A stretch of 64,000 nt of DNA from Paeniglutamicibacter quisquiliarum (GCF_019084045.1 NZ_JAHRED010000001.1:62001-126000); one strand, 5' to 3'. Positions 1 through 8,222 are shown, counted from the stretch's first letter. Numbers and translations are program-made. The notes: generated by a model from the sequence alone, not told the origin.

Positions 1-246
1 GCGGCGCACAACCCGATCCTGAAGGACCTGCTGGACCGCCTGTCGACCCACCAGATCCATGCGCCCTCCTCGACGCTGTCGGTCGGCGCCAGGTGGGCGG
101 ATTCCCTGGACGAGCATGCCGAAATGGTGCGGCTCATCCGGAACCGCGATGGCGCTGCGGCGCAGGAGGCCATGCGCCGGCACATGGGCGAGGCGCGCAG
201 GATCCGGCTCTCGCTCTTTGGGCAGATAGGTCTGCCCCAAGGCTGA
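1..246 (+). CDS. GntR/FadR-family regulator, C-terminal (FCD) part
   Basis: The 5' end is cut off by the window; 81 codons remain and end in TGA. The visible part fits the last helices of an FCD ligand-binding domain: an EHAEMVRLIRNRDGAAAQEA segment followed by a basic helix with MRRHM. That arrangement is typical of the C-terminal helix pair in FadR-subfamily GntR regulators, which usually sense carboxylates. The DNA-binding half is not in the window, so its target cannot be judged. It converges on bdhA and shares the following hairpin with it. Confidence 0.75.
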   Translation, partial: AAHNPILKDLLDRLSTHQIHAPSSTLSVGARWADSLDEHAEMVRLIRNRDGAAAQEAMRRHMGEARRIRLSLFGQIGLPQG

Positions 247-268
247 GCCCGCCGGGAAAGCCGAACGC

Positions 269-317
269 AAAACCGTCCCCGGGCGGGCGCTTGATGCGCC
301 CGCCCGGGGACGGTTTT
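269..317. terminator. Strong bidirectional terminator
   Basis: A perfect 22-bp inverted repeat (269-290 with 296-317) encloses a 5-base loop. It is flanked by A runs on the left and T runs on the right, so it can act as an intrinsic terminator in both directions. It lies between the convergent GntR and bdhA genes. Confidence 0.93.
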
Positions 318-340
318 GTTGCTGGAACGGAAGGCTGGAA

Positions 341-1141
341 CTAGCGGGCCGACCAGCCGCCGTCCATGGTGTAGCTGGCACCAGTCACCATCGAGGCCTC
401 GTCGCCGGCCAACCAGGCCACCAGCGAGGCTACTTCCTCCGGCTCGACCAGGCGCTTGATGGCGCTCTCGGTCAGCATGATCTTGGCCAGGACCTCGGCC
501 TCGGGGATGGAATGGACCCGGGCCTGGTCCGCCAGCTGCTTTTCCACCAGCGGGGTCCGCACGTAGCCGGGGTTGACGCAATTGCTGGTCACCCCGAACT
601 CCCCGCCCTCCAGCGCGGTGACCTTGGACAGCCCCTCGAGCCCGTGCTTGGCCGTCACGTAGGCGGACTTGAACGGGGAGGCGCGCAACCCGTGCACGGA
701 GGAGACGTTGATGATCCGCCCGAATCCCTGCGCGTACATCTTGGGCAGTGCCGCGCGGATCAGCAGGAACGGGACCTCCACCATGAGGGTCATGATCCGG
801 CGGAAGTCAGCCGGGTCGAAGTCCTGGATCGGGCTGACGTGCTGGATCCCGGCGTTGTTGACCAGGATGTCCACCCCGTCGAGCGCTGCATCCAGCGTGT
901 CGTCGGCGACGGAGGCCGGGTCGAGCAGGTCCACCGCCCAGGCGGTGCCGCCGACTTCCGCGGCCACCGCCCCGGCTCCCTCCGCGTCCCTGTCGGCGAC
1001 GACGACGTGGGCGCCGCGGGCGGCCAGCGCGCGCACCGCGGCCAAGCCGATCCCGCTGGCGCCGCCGGTGACCAGTGCCCGCCTTCCCGAGAGCGGCTGC
1101 AGTGCGGACTTGGCCGCCCGTTCGGTTTCCTGGTTCGTCAT
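341..1141 (-). CDS. bdhA: 3-hydroxybutyrate dehydrogenase (SDR family)
   Basis: A 266-residue short-chain dehydrogenase that would oxidise D-3-hydroxybutyrate to acetoacetate with NAD in the cytosol. Visible motifs are the TGGASGIG nucleotide-binding loop, NNAGIQHVSP (the stretch after NNAG is characteristic of 3-hydroxybutyrate dehydrogenases), the YVTAKHG catalytic Tyr/Lys and NPGYVRTPLVEKQ. The start is the ATG giving MTNQETERA, preceded by AAGGGA. An upstream in-frame extension was rejected because it runs through the transporter gene in another frame. It lies 47 bases downstream of an MHS transporter on the same strand, suggesting a joint uptake and oxidation operon. Confidence 0.9.
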   Translation of the reverse strand: MTNQETERAAKSALQPLSGRRALVTGGASGIGLAAVRALAARGAHVVVADRDAEGAGAVAAEVGGTAWAVDLLDPASVADDTLDAALDGVDILVNNAGIQHVSPIQDFDPADFRRIMTLMVEVPFLLIRAALPKMYAQGFGRIINVSSVHGLRASPFKSAYVTAKHGLEGLSKVTALEGGEFGVTSNCVNPGYVRTPLVEKQLADQARVHSIPEAEVLAKIMLTESAIKRLVEPEEVASLVAWLAGDEASMVTGASYTMDGGWSAR

Positions 1142-1188
1142 GTGTTTTCCCTTGGGTAGAACGTGTCGGATGCGGGGCGCGGGGACGC

Positions 1189-2562
1189 TCAGCCGTTGAC
1201 CCGGGCGGTGTTCAGCCCGTGCTTGCGGGCATCGGCGTCGTCGATGTCGTGGAGCGAGGCGCCCCGGGTTTCCTTCAGCGTAACCACCGCGACGGCGGTG
1301 ACGGCGCAGGCCGCGGCGACGTAGATGGCCACCGGCAGCCAGGAGCCGAAGTCCTTGAGCAGTGCCGTCGCGATGATCGGCGCCATCGAGCCCGCCACGA
1401 TCGAGGTGACCTGGTAGCCCAGGGAGACCCCGGAGTAGCGCATGCGGGTCGGGAACATCTCGGCCATGATGGCGGGCTGCCCGGCGTACATCAGCGCGTG
1501 GAAGCACAGGCCGATGGTGACGGCCAGGATGATGACGACCGGGTTGCGGGTGTCGAACATCGGGAAGGCGAAGAACGCCCAGCTTGCCCCGAGCACCGCT
1601 CCGGCCAGGTAGACCGGCTTGCGCCCGAAGGCGTCGGAGAGCCGTCCGACCTGCGGGATCACCAGGAAGTGGATGACGTGGGCGACCAGCAGGGCCAGCA
1701 GCAGCTGGCTCGTGTCGTAGGCGTGGACGGTCTTGAGGTAGACGATGGTGAAGGAGACGATGATGTAGTAGAGGATGTTCTCGGCAAAGCGCAGGCCCAT
1801 GGCGCCGAAGATGCCCTTGGGGTACTTGCGCACGACCTCCAGCACGCCGTAGCTCACGGCCTTGTCGGCCTCCACCTGGGCGCGGGCCTCCAGGAAGATC
1901 GGCGCCTCGGAGACGTGGGTGCGGATGTAGTAGCCGATGATGACGATGAAGGCCGAGACCCAGAAGGCCACGCGCCAGCCCCAGGACAGGAATTGGTCCG
2001 CCGGCAGGATCCAGCTCATGCCCAGCAGCACCAGCGTGGCCAGCAGGTTGCCCACCGGAACCGCGGCCTGCGGCCAGCTGGACCAGAAGCCGCGCGACTT
2101 GTCGGGGCTGTGCTCGGCCACCAGCAGCACGGCACCGCCCCACTCGCCGCCCACGGCGAAGCCCTGGACGAAACGCAGGATCACCAGCAGTGCCGGTGCC
2201 CAGTAGCCGATGGAGTTGAAGCCGGGCAGGCAGCCCATCAGGAACGTTGCCACGCCGACCATGATGATGGTGACCTGCAGCGTGTGCTTGCGCCCGAGCT
2301 TGTCGCCGATCTGCCCGAACACGATGCCGCCCAGCGGCCGGGCGATGAAGCCCACCGCGTAGGTCAGGAAGGCGGCGATGATGCCGTCCAGCTCGCTGTC
2401 GGCGTTGGGGAAGAAGAACTTGCCGAAGACCAGGGAGGCGGCGGTGGCGTAGAGGAAGAACTCGTACCACTCCACCACCGTGCCCACCATCGAGGCGGCG
2501 ACGATCTTTTTTAGCCCCGAGTCCTCTTTTGTGCCTACATCCGTCGGCTGGTTGACGCTCAT
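1189..2562 (-). CDS. MHS-family MFS transporter (probable 3-hydroxybutyrate or related acid uptake)
   Basis: A 457-residue, 12-helix proton symporter of the metabolite:H+ symporter (MHS) branch. It shows VVEWYEFFLY in helix 1, the loop motif GDKLGRKHTL, the GGEWGGAVLLVAEH segment and the second-half loop GRLSDAFGRKP. The start is the ATG of MSVNQPTDV, with AAAGGAGAG just upstream. The first gene of the unit, it is followed by bdhA, so a 3-hydroxy acid substrate is likely by context only. It is closely similar throughout to the transporter at 50686-52083, indicating paralogy. A divergent LysR gene and a shared operator-like element lie upstream. Confidence 0.85.
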   Translation of the reverse strand: MSVNQPTDVGTKEDSGLKKIVAASMVGTVVEWYEFFLYATAASLVFGKFFFPNADSELDGIIAAFLTYAVGFIARPLGGIVFGQIGDKLGRKHTLQVTIIMVGVATFLMGCLPGFNSIGYWAPALLVILRFVQGFAVGGEWGGAVLLVAEHSPDKSRGFWSSWPQAAVPVGNLLATLVLLGMSWILPADQFLSWGWRVAFWVSAFIVIIGYYIRTHVSEAPIFLEARAQVEADKAVSYGVLEVVRKYPKGIFGAMGLRFAENILYYIIVSFTIVYLKTVHAYDTSQLLLALLVAHVIHFLVIPQVGRLSDAFGRKPVYLAGAVLGASWAFFAFPMFDTRNPVVIILAVTIGLCFHALMYAGQPAIMAEMFPTRMRYSGVSLGYQVTSIVAGSMAPIIATALLKDFGSWLPVAIYVAAACAVTAVAVVTLKETRGASLHDIDDADARKHGLNTARVNG

Positions 2563-2670
2563 CGGCGCTCTCCTTTGTTCTGCCGGTGTCGGCGTCGACC
2601 TCGGCGTTGCGGGTGGTCCTGTGACCCATCGCACAGGAAGACTCCACCCAGTATGGACACGGACCCACGT

Positions 2671-2686
2671 GTGCATCAATGACCAC
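2671..2686. promoter_or_regulatory. Putative LysR operator, copy 1
   Basis: TGTGCATCAATGACCA lies in the divergent gap between the MHS transporter and LysR genes. It matches the perfect palindrome at the paralogous LysR promoter (53054-53069, read on the minus strand) at 14 of 16 positions. The regulatory role is inferred. Confidence 0.55.
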
Positions 2687-2717
2687 TTAGGCAGAGATCG
2701 GGTGCAGAATTGCAGAT

Positions 2718-3650
2718 ATGAAATCCCCGTCACCCGGCGGCACCGCCGCAAACCCCGATGACCTGCTGATCCTGCTCGCCGTAGCGCGTACCGGGCGCTT
2801 CACGACCGCGGCCGAAAGCCTGGGCCTGAACCACACCACCGTCTCGCGCCGGATCGCCGCCCTGGAAAAGGCCCTCGGCGGCCGGACGCTTGCCCGCACC
2901 GTGGGCGGGTGGGAGCTGACGGACCTGGGCCGAAGGGCAGTGCGCGCGGCGGAGGACGTGGAAACCGCGGTCGCCACCATCGTCGAGGGCGAGCAGGACG
3001 CGGACAAGATCGCCGGCGTCGTGCGCATTTCCGCCACCGACGGCTTCAGCGCGTTCATCATCGCCCCCGCCGTGGCCCAGCTGCGCCTCAAACACCCGAA
3101 CCTCAGCGTGGAAATTGTCAATGTCACCCGCCGGGCGCTGCAGCACCGCTCCGGACTGGACCTTGAGGTGGTGGTCGGCGAGCCCCAGGTGCATCGGGCG
3201 GAGGCGATCCGGCTCGGCGACTACACGCTGGGGATGTACGCCTCGCGCCGCTATCTGGAGGACTTCGGCACGCCCGCGGGCGTCGCCGAACTGGGCGCGC
3301 ACGGGCTGGTGTACTTCGTCGACTCGATGCTGCAGGTCGATGACCTGGATGCCCCGCGCCGGCTGGTTCCCGGGATGTCGGATGCGCTCAGCTCCACCAA
3401 CGTTTTCGTCCACGTCGAGGCCACGCGTGCCGGGGCCGGGATCGGCTTCCTGCCCTGCTACATGGCCGACCGGCACCCGGATCTGGTGCGGCTGCTGCCC
3501 GGGGACTTTGCCGAACGGCTTCCGTACTGGATGGTGCTGCGCCCCGACTCGCTGCGCCAGCCCGCCGTCGCCGCGGTGGCCCAAGCGCTGCGGAACCGCA
3601 CGGCAGCCGTCCAGGAGGCGCTGTTGGGCAGGGAGATGCTGGACTACTGA
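2718..3650 (+). CDS. LysR-family regulator of the bdhA/MHS unit
   Basis: A 310-residue regulator. The N-terminal winged helix-turn-helix spans about residues 13-75 (LAVARTGRFTTAAESLGLNH, then TTVSRRIAALEKALGGR), and a LysR effector-binding domain covers about 100-295. It is divergent from the MHS/bdhA unit, the classic arrangement for a LysR activator. Both domains align well with the LysR at 52167-53045, including the shared RSGLDLEVVVG/RSGVDLEVVVG segment, so the two are paralogs. Its ligand is probably the substrate or product of the neighbouring dehydrogenase, by inference. Confidence 0.88.
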   Translation: MKSPSPGGTAANPDDLLILLAVARTGRFTTAAESLGLNHTTVSRRIAALEKALGGRTLARTVGGWELTDLGRRAVRAAEDVETAVATIVEGEQDADKIAGVVRISATDGFSAFIIAPAVAQLRLKHPNLSVEIVNVTRRALQHRSGLDLEVVVGEPQVHRAEAIRLGDYTLGMYASRRYLEDFGTPAGVAELGAHGLVYFVDSMLQVDDLDAPRRLVPGMSDALSSTNVFVHVEATRAGAGIGFLPCYMADRHPDLVRLLPGDFAERLPYWMVLRPDSLRQPAVAAVAQALRNRTAAVQEALLGREMLDY

Positions 3651-3664
3651 GGCCCGTGCGGGCC
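3651..3664. terminator. Short hairpin between convergent genes
   Basis: GGCCCG and CGGGCC pair around a 2-base gap directly after the LysR stop codon and before the end of the convergent dehydrogenase gene. There is no T run and the loop is very small, so terminator function is only possible. Confidence 0.35.
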
Positions 3665-3675
3665 CCGCCGGCGGG

Positions 3676-4635
3676 TCAGGCCAGCAGGTTGACCGGAGTC
3701 CCCGCCGCCCAGGCGGCGATGTCTTCGACCGCCCCCGCGTAGAAAATCCGGAACTGGTCCTCGGTCACGTAGCCCAGGTGCGGGGTGGCGATCACCCCGG
3801 GGGTGTGGGCCAGGCGGTGGTTGGCGGGCAGCGGCTCGATGTCGAACACGTCGACGGCGGCCAGCCCCGGGGCGCCGGAGTCCAGCGCCGCCACCAGGGC
3901 GTCCTCGTCGAGAATCGCGCCGCGCGAGGTGTTGACCAGGATCGAGCCGTGCTTCATCAACGCCAGCTGTCGCGCGCCCACCGCGCCGGTCGAGCGTTCG
4001 GAGAGCTTGAGGTGGATGGAGAGCACGTCGCTTTGGGCAAAGAGCGCCTCCTCGCCGACCAGCTCGACCCCGACCTCCGCGGCGCGTTCGGCGGTGAGGT
4101 TCTGGCTGTGGGCGATGACCCGCATCCCGAAGGCCTGGCCGATGCGGGCGACTTGGCTTCCCAGCTTGCCCAGGCCATAGACCCCGAGGGTCTTGCCCGA
4201 CAGCTCGGTGCCCAGGCTTTGCTGCCACGGCTGGTCGGCGGCGCGTGGCCGTGCGGCCGAGAACAACTCGACGTCCAGGCGGCGGGCGGCCGCCATGACC
4301 AGGGCCCAGGTGTGCTCGGTCGCCGCCGCGGCGCTGCCGGCGGTGCCGCACACCGTGATGCCCAAATCGCGCGCCGCGTCCAGGTCGATGGACGCATTGC
4401 GCATGCCCGTGGTGACCAGGAGCCGCAACGAGGGGAGCCGGCGCAGCCGCTCCGCGGTGAAGGGGGTGCGTTCGCGCATGGCCACGATGACGTCGAAGTC
4501 CCGCAGCGCGGCGGCAACCGCGGAATCGTCGTGCCCCAGGAATGCGGTGAAAAAAACGACCTCGCCGGGCAGCGAATCCCAGTCGGCGAGGGAAGAGGCA
4601 AGGTCTTGGTAGTCATCGAGGACGGCTATGCGCAT
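3676..4635 (-). CDS. D-2-hydroxyacid dehydrogenase, NAD(P)-dependent
   Basis: A 319-residue protein of the D-isomer-specific 2-hydroxyacid dehydrogenase family. It has the Rossmann motif GVYGLGKLGSQVARIG, the catalytic Arg in NTSRGAILDEDAL, the Glu in AAVDVFDIEPLP and the His in TPHLGYVTEDQF. The acidic residue that normally ends the second Rossmann strand is replaced by a His-Ser pair, which may favour NADP. The start MRIAVLDDYQD is the only sensible one. It converges on the LysR gene and is divergent from the unknown gene at 4718. The substrate cannot be told; phosphoglycerate, glyoxylate or hydroxypyruvate type activities are all possible. Confidence 0.85.
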   Translation of the reverse strand: MRIAVLDDYQDLASSLADWDSLPGEVVFFTAFLGHDDSAVAAALRDFDVIVAMRERTPFTAERLRRLPSLRLLVTTGMRNASIDLDAARDLGITVCGTAGSAAAATEHTWALVMAAARRLDVELFSAARPRAADQPWQQSLGTELSGKTLGVYGLGKLGSQVARIGQAFGMRVIAHSQNLTAERAAEVGVELVGEEALFAQSDVLSIHLKLSERSTGAVGARQLALMKHGSILVNTSRGAILDEDALVAALDSGAPGLAAVDVFDIEPLPANHRLAHTPGVIATPHLGYVTEDQFRIFYAGAVEDIAAWAAGTPVNLLA

Positions 4636-4717
4636 GGCCCCAGTCTAGGAGCCGCGGGGCGGGTACCGTGGAGACACGGCCGCGGTTGGCCGGATGACCA
4701 CAGGCGGGGGAGCGGAC

Positions 4718-5851
4718 ATGGAATTGGCGGAGGCCTTGCTCGGCGGCCGGCGGGGACGGCGTGCGTTGCTGGAGTTTGCGCTGGAATCAGAGGCGGTCCT
4801 GCTGCAGGGACAAACCGAACACCCGCTGCATGGGGGACTCTTCGACGCCTCCTATCGTGTGGAAGCGGGGCGCGGGGACGCCGTGGTGCTCTTCGGGGCG
4901 GGTGCGGGGGAGGGCGGGAAAGACGTCCTCACGGATGAGGACATCGCCGACTTGCTGGCCGCCACCCAGCTGGTGCCGGTGACCTTCGAGAGGTTGCGCA
5001 AGGCACTGGTCCGGAGTGTTTCCACCGCCCGATACTGGCAGGAGCCCGACGGCCACGACGTGATAGCTGACGCGGCGCCGGTGCGGGCGGGCCTGGTTCG
5101 GGTCGCGGACCATATCGTCGCTTCCGGGCAGGCGGCGGGCTGGATGTCGCCGGCCGAGCCGTCCCGGCAGTGGCGCGTCGAGTGGGAGCAGAAAGATGCC
5201 CCGGGCCTCTGGACGCTGGGCGGCGAGCCCGCTGCCGCGGTGTTGGCGTCCTGGCGGGAGGCGATGGGGAACGCGGAGCGCCGCGCAGCCATCGATCGCC
5301 CGGCCGATCCGCGGGCAGCCTGGGGCGGGGAATGGTGGTCGATTCCGCCGGCGAGCCTGGTGCACTCCACCGGCGTGTTCGGGGACGGTTCCCCGGTGGG
5401 GCTGTGGTGCGTTGAGGACGGCTTCGGGTGGGATCGGGCCGAGACGCGGGCGGTGGCGGTGCCCGGATCGGCACGCATCTTCGAAGTCGCCGGCGCGTCG
5501 GACTGGGCGCGGTTGTGCCGCCGCTACCCGCTGGAGGTCACCGCGCAGAAACGCCACGACTGGTACCGCACCACCGGAAGGGCGGGGCGTTGGGTCATGC
5601 CGGATTTCTCGCTGGTGGCCCGTGAGTACGACGCCGTGCACCTGACAACCGCCGCGTACCTCGCGACGGCGGGCGAGATCATCGAGGTGGATTCCGAAGG
5701 TGCCAGTGTGGTTGCCGGGTGGAACCCGGATGAGACATATTGGTTCACCGACGGGGTGCGGCTCCGCAGCGATCCCGTTGCGTGGGCGTGCGCCGACGCG
5801 AACTCCGGAGACGCCGCTTGGTCACGCCGCCGAAAGGGCCCGGAGGACTGA
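4718..5851 (+). CDS. Unrecognised protein, about 377 residues
   Basis: I do not recognise this family. The start chosen is the ATG at 4718, seven bases after a CGGGGGAG ribosome site; an in-frame ATG at 4694 lacks one. The product is soluble and rich in Trp and acidic residues, with no signal peptide or membrane span. Distinct segments include WWSIPPASLVHSTGVFGDG, CVEDGFGWDRAE, KRHDWYRTTGRAGRWVMPDF and a C-terminal WNPDETYWFTDG. Codon use matches neighbouring genes and a strong hairpin follows, so it is a genuine, singly transcribed gene. No function is proposed. Confidence 0.7.
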   Translation: MELAEALLGGRRGRRALLEFALESEAVLLQGQTEHPLHGGLFDASYRVEAGRGDAVVLFGAGAGEGGKDVLTDEDIADLLAATQLVPVTFERLRKALVRSVSTARYWQEPDGHDVIADAAPVRAGLVRVADHIVASGQAAGWMSPAEPSRQWRVEWEQKDAPGLWTLGGEPAAAVLASWREAMGNAERRAAIDRPADPRAAWGGEWWSIPPASLVHSTGVFGDGSPVGLWCVEDGFGWDRAETRAVAVPGSARIFEVAGASDWARLCRRYPLEVTAQKRHDWYRTTGRAGRWVMPDFSLVAREYDAVHLTTAAYLATAGEIIEVDSEGASVVAGWNPDETYWFTDGVRLRSDPVAWACADANSGDAAWSRRRKGPED

Positions 5852-5861
5852 CCGGCGCATG

Positions 5862-5905
5862 AACGGCCGGCGGGGCATTCCTGGGAGGAAGCCCTGCCGG
5901 CCGTT
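5862..5905. terminator. Terminator after the unknown gene
   Basis: A stem of about 16 bp with one G-T pair: AACGGCCGGCGGGGC-type left arm (5862-5876) pairs with 5891-5905 around a 14-base loop, followed by TTT on the plus strand. It also lies beyond the stop of the convergent small gene. Confidence 0.8.
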
Positions 5906-5925
5906 TGGCCCGGGGTCAAGAGGTG

Positions 5926-6078
5926 TCAGTCGCCCATGAAGCGGCGATCCCAGCGACGTTTGCGCCCGAGGGCGCGATTGACGCGCCACGGGGATTTGCG
6001 GGCCTTGCCCTGGCCGCGCCACTGGTGCGGCTTGCACAGGGCGCATCCCCGATTGCGGCGGTGAGGTGAGTGTGCCAA
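5926..6078 (-). CDS. Small basic Cys-containing protein (50 residues)
   Basis: A short gene with a probable TTG start at 6078, preceded by GGAAGGAAACAAGAA. The 50-residue product is strongly basic (HRRNRGC at the start, GRKRRWDRRFMGD at the end) and carries CALCKPH, a CxxC-x2-H group that could bind zinc. Short actinobacterial proteins with a CxLCKPH motif and an Arg-rich tail resemble it from memory, but their function is unknown to me. An ATG further upstream in frame is possible but has no ribosome site. It ends beside the hairpin at 5862-5905. Confidence 0.55.
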   Translation of the reverse strand: MAHSPHRRNRGCALCKPHQWRGQGKARKSPWRVNRALGRKRRWDRRFMGD

Positions 6079-6212
6079 TTCTTGTTTCCTTCCCGGATCC
6101 TGCCCCGCCCGGGTGGGCGGGGTTTGCATCGGGAAGGCAACGGGGCTGGCATATTTGGAGCGTACGTGAGACGGGCGGACGTGTCGACTATTCGCTCGTC
6201 ACCCCTGCCGGA

Positions 6213-7091
6213 TCAGGCCTGTTGGGTGGCCAACTCGGCGGCGGCGGCATGAACCGCCTCGCCCAGCGTCGTGGCGGGGCGTCCGATCAGGGTGCTCAGG
6301 GCGTTGCCCTCCACCAACAGGTCGCCCCGGGCGATGCCGCGGTCGCTGTCTGCCAGGATCTTCGCGAAGAAGTCCGGCACCCCGGCGCCCACGAGCACGT
6401 GCGAGAAGTCCTCCTCCGGCAGGTCCTGGTAGGTCACCGTCTGGCCCGTGGCCGCGCTGACTTCGCGGGCCAGGTCGCCCAGGGTGAAGGATTCCTCGCC
6501 GCCCAGCTCGTACACCTGGCCGGCTTGGTCCTCGGCGAGGAGGACTGCTGCGGCGGCCTGGGCCAGGTCGGCCCGGGTGGCGCCGTTGAGCCTGCCCTCG
6601 CCGGCGCTGCCGAAGACCGAGCCGTGCTGCAGGTATCCCTCCAACTGTTCGGTGTAGTTCTCCAGGTACCAGCCGTTGCGCAACAGCACGTGCGGGATCC
6701 CGGAGTTGCGCAGCGCCCGCTCGGTTTCTTGGTGGTCGGAGGCCAGGGCCATGGTGGTCGTGTCGGCATTGGGGATGCTGGTGTAGGCCAGAAGCTGGAC
6801 ACCGGCATCCTTGGCGGTCTCGATGACGTCGAGGTGCTGGGCCACGCGCGGGCCCGGCTCGTTGCCGGAGACCAGCAGCACCTTCTCGATCCCGACGAAG
6901 GCCTCGCGCAGCGAGGCCGGGTCGGAGTAGTCCATGGTGCGGACCTGGACCCCGAGTTGCGCAAGGTCGGCGAGCCTTGCCGTGTTCCTGCCCCCAGCCA
7001 CAATCTGTTCTGCTGGAACGTTTCGCTCTAGGAGGGCTTCAACTACGAGGCGGCCGAGCTTGCCTGTGGCGCCGGTGACGAGGATGGTCAT
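6213..7091 (-). CDS. qorB: NmrA-like NAD(P)H:quinone oxidoreductase
   Basis: A 292-residue atypical SDR of the NmrA/QorB type. It starts with MTILVTGATGKLG, a complete GxxGxxG nucleotide-binding loop, and has the conserved YTSIPNADTTTMALASDH and LLRNGWYLENY stretches of QorB proteins. It lacks the SDR YxxxK pair, as expected for this branch. The ATG is preceded by GAAGGGAAAA. It probably reduces quinones or electrophiles in the cytosol. A DUF24/HxlR regulator is encoded divergently, the same arrangement as qor2-qorR in Corynebacterium, so thiol- or quinone-responsive control is likely. Confidence 0.82.
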   Translation of the reverse strand: MTILVTGATGKLGRLVVEALLERNVPAEQIVAGGRNTARLADLAQLGVQVRTMDYSDPASLREAFVGIEKVLLVSGNEPGPRVAQHLDVIETAKDAGVQLLAYTSIPNADTTTMALASDHQETERALRNSGIPHVLLRNGWYLENYTEQLEGYLQHGSVFGSAGEGRLNGATRADLAQAAAAVLLAEDQAGQVYELGGEESFTLGDLAREVSAATGQTVTYQDLPEEDFSHVLVGAGVPDFFAKILADSDRGIARGDLLVEGNALSTLIGRPATTLGEAVHAAAAELATQQA

Positions 7092-7164
7092 GGGGGTTTT
7101 CCCTTCGTGGAAGAACTGACTGTCCCCCATCACAACCGCGCGTCCGGAACAATACTTCCCAAAA

Positions 7165-7195
7165 GAGAGTACGCACTTTAAGGTAAGGTACTTTC
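7165..7195. promoter_or_regulatory. Putative HxlR operator between qorB and its regulator
   Basis: GAGAGTAC and GTACTTTC form an inverted repeat (7 of 8 pairs) separated by 15 bases. The right arm abuts the regulator's ATG. Position and symmetry suit an autoregulatory DUF24-family site that also controls qorB; this is inferred. Confidence 0.45.
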
Positions 7196-7567
7196 ATGTC
7201 GGCCCCCAGCAGTCTCCAGTCACCAGATGTTCCAGCAGCCGCCCTGGTCCTGCAATCCGGTTGCCCTAGCCGGACGGTGCTCGACCACGTGACCAGCAAG
7301 TGGGGCGTGCTCCTTCTCGTGGCATTGGCGCAGGGCCCGCAACGCTGGAGCGAACTGCGCCGCAGCGCGGAGGGCATCAGCGAAAAAATGCTTGCCCAAA
7401 CCCTGAAGACCCTTGAGCGGGACGGCCTGGTCCATCGCGATGCGCAGCCGGTGATCCCGCCGCGTGTCGACTACAGCCTCACCGGCCGCGGCGAGGAACT
7501 TGTGGCCCTGCTCCGGCCGTTGGTTGACTGGATCGGCGTACACGCCGAGGACATCGTCAACGGATAG
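7196..7567 (+). CDS. HxlR/DUF24-family regulator, probable redox sensor
   Basis: A 123-residue winged-helix protein. The family signature is clear: GCPSRTVLDHVTSKWGVLLL, then a recognition-helix region EGISEKMLAQTLKTLERDGL and a beta-wing IPPRVDYSLTGRG. There is one Cys (residue 23) just before the first helix, the position of the redox-active Cys in DUF24 sensors such as QorR and HypR. It is divergent from qorB and likely represses both genes until the Cys is oxidised or alkylated. Regulatory behaviour is inferred from family and context. Confidence 0.85.
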   Translation: MSAPSSLQSPDVPAAALVLQSGCPSRTVLDHVTSKWGVLLLVALAQGPQRWSELRRSAEGISEKMLAQTLKTLERDGLVHRDAQPVIPPRVDYSLTGRGEELVALLRPLVDWIGVHAEDIVNG

Positions 7568-7745
7568 CCGCCCGCGGGATCCCCGAGGGATACCTGCACG
7601 TTTCCCTCATGCCTGCGCCGGGCCTCTTCCTTCCGGCCGGCGGCACCCAGTCGCGATGCGGACCCGGCGGAGCGGACCCGGATCCAGCCCTAGGCCTCGA
7701 CGATCAGCAGGGCGTCCGCGCGTCCGCTTCCGGCAGCAGGGCGTA

Positions 7746-8168
7746 CTACTTGGCGGCCGGTACGAGGGACTCGATGAGGCCTTCGATCCGGGTCTTGATT
7801 TCGTCGCGGATCGGGCGGACCGCGACGACGCCCTGGCCGGCGGGGTCCTCGAGGACCCAGTCCTCGTAGCGCTTTCCGGGGAAGTAGGGGCACTCGTCTC
7901 CGCAACCCATGGTGATGACGACGTCGGATTCCTTGACGGCCTCGGTCGTGAGGACCTTGGGGATCTCGGCGGACATGTCGATGCCAAGTTCGGCCATGGC
8001 CTCGACGGCTGCCGGATTGACCGCCTCCGCGGGCTGCGAGCCCGCCGAGCGGACCTCGATGGCGCCCTGGGAGAGCGTGGTGAGGAATGCGGCGGCCATC
8101 TGGGAGCGGCCGGCGTTGTGCACGCAGACGAAAAGGACGGAGGGCTTCTTGGAAGATTCAGTGCTCAC
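7746..8168 (-). CDS. arsC: Arsenate reductase (low-molecular-weight phosphatase type)
   Basis: A 140-residue cytosolic enzyme of the LMW-PTPase fold. The P-loop CVHNAGRS holds the nucleophilic Cys15 and Arg21, followed by GCGDECPYFPGKRYEDWVLEDP. This GCGDECP/PGKRYEDW form is typical of the actinobacterial ArsC group that couples arsenate reduction to mycothiol/mycoredoxin. It is the second gene of a short operon behind an ArsR-ArsC fusion (54-base gap). The product arsenite would need an exit route, and the only candidate nearby is the divergent aquaglyceroporin. Confidence 0.88.
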   Translation of the reverse strand: MSTESSKKPSVLFVCVHNAGRSQMAAAFLTTLSQGAIEVRSAGSQPAEAVNPAAVEAMAELGIDMSAEIPKVLTTEAVKESDVVITMGCGDECPYFPGKRYEDWVLEDPAGQGVVAVRPIRDEIKTRIEGLIESLVPAAK

Positions 8169-8222
8169 GGGATTCTCCTGTGTGGGGTGTGTTGGAGTCG
8201 GATGGGGTTGGCGAATTCGGGG

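Noticed and set aside
341-2686. A single long minus-strand frame that would fuse bdhA to 500 upstream codons
   Set aside because: The upstream part is an Arg/Gly/His-rich shadow of the MHS transporter in another frame; bdhA has its own ATG and ribosome site at 1141.
6103-6122. CCCCGCCC/GGGCGGGG hairpin followed by TTT on the plus strand
   Set aside because: No plus-strand gene ends just before it; it lies upstream of the small minus-strand gene and may be chance symmetry in GC-rich DNA.
7568-7745. Possible extra small gene between the HxlR and arsC genes
   Set aside because: Open frames here are short, lack ribosome sites and have no recognisable motif; treated as non-coding.
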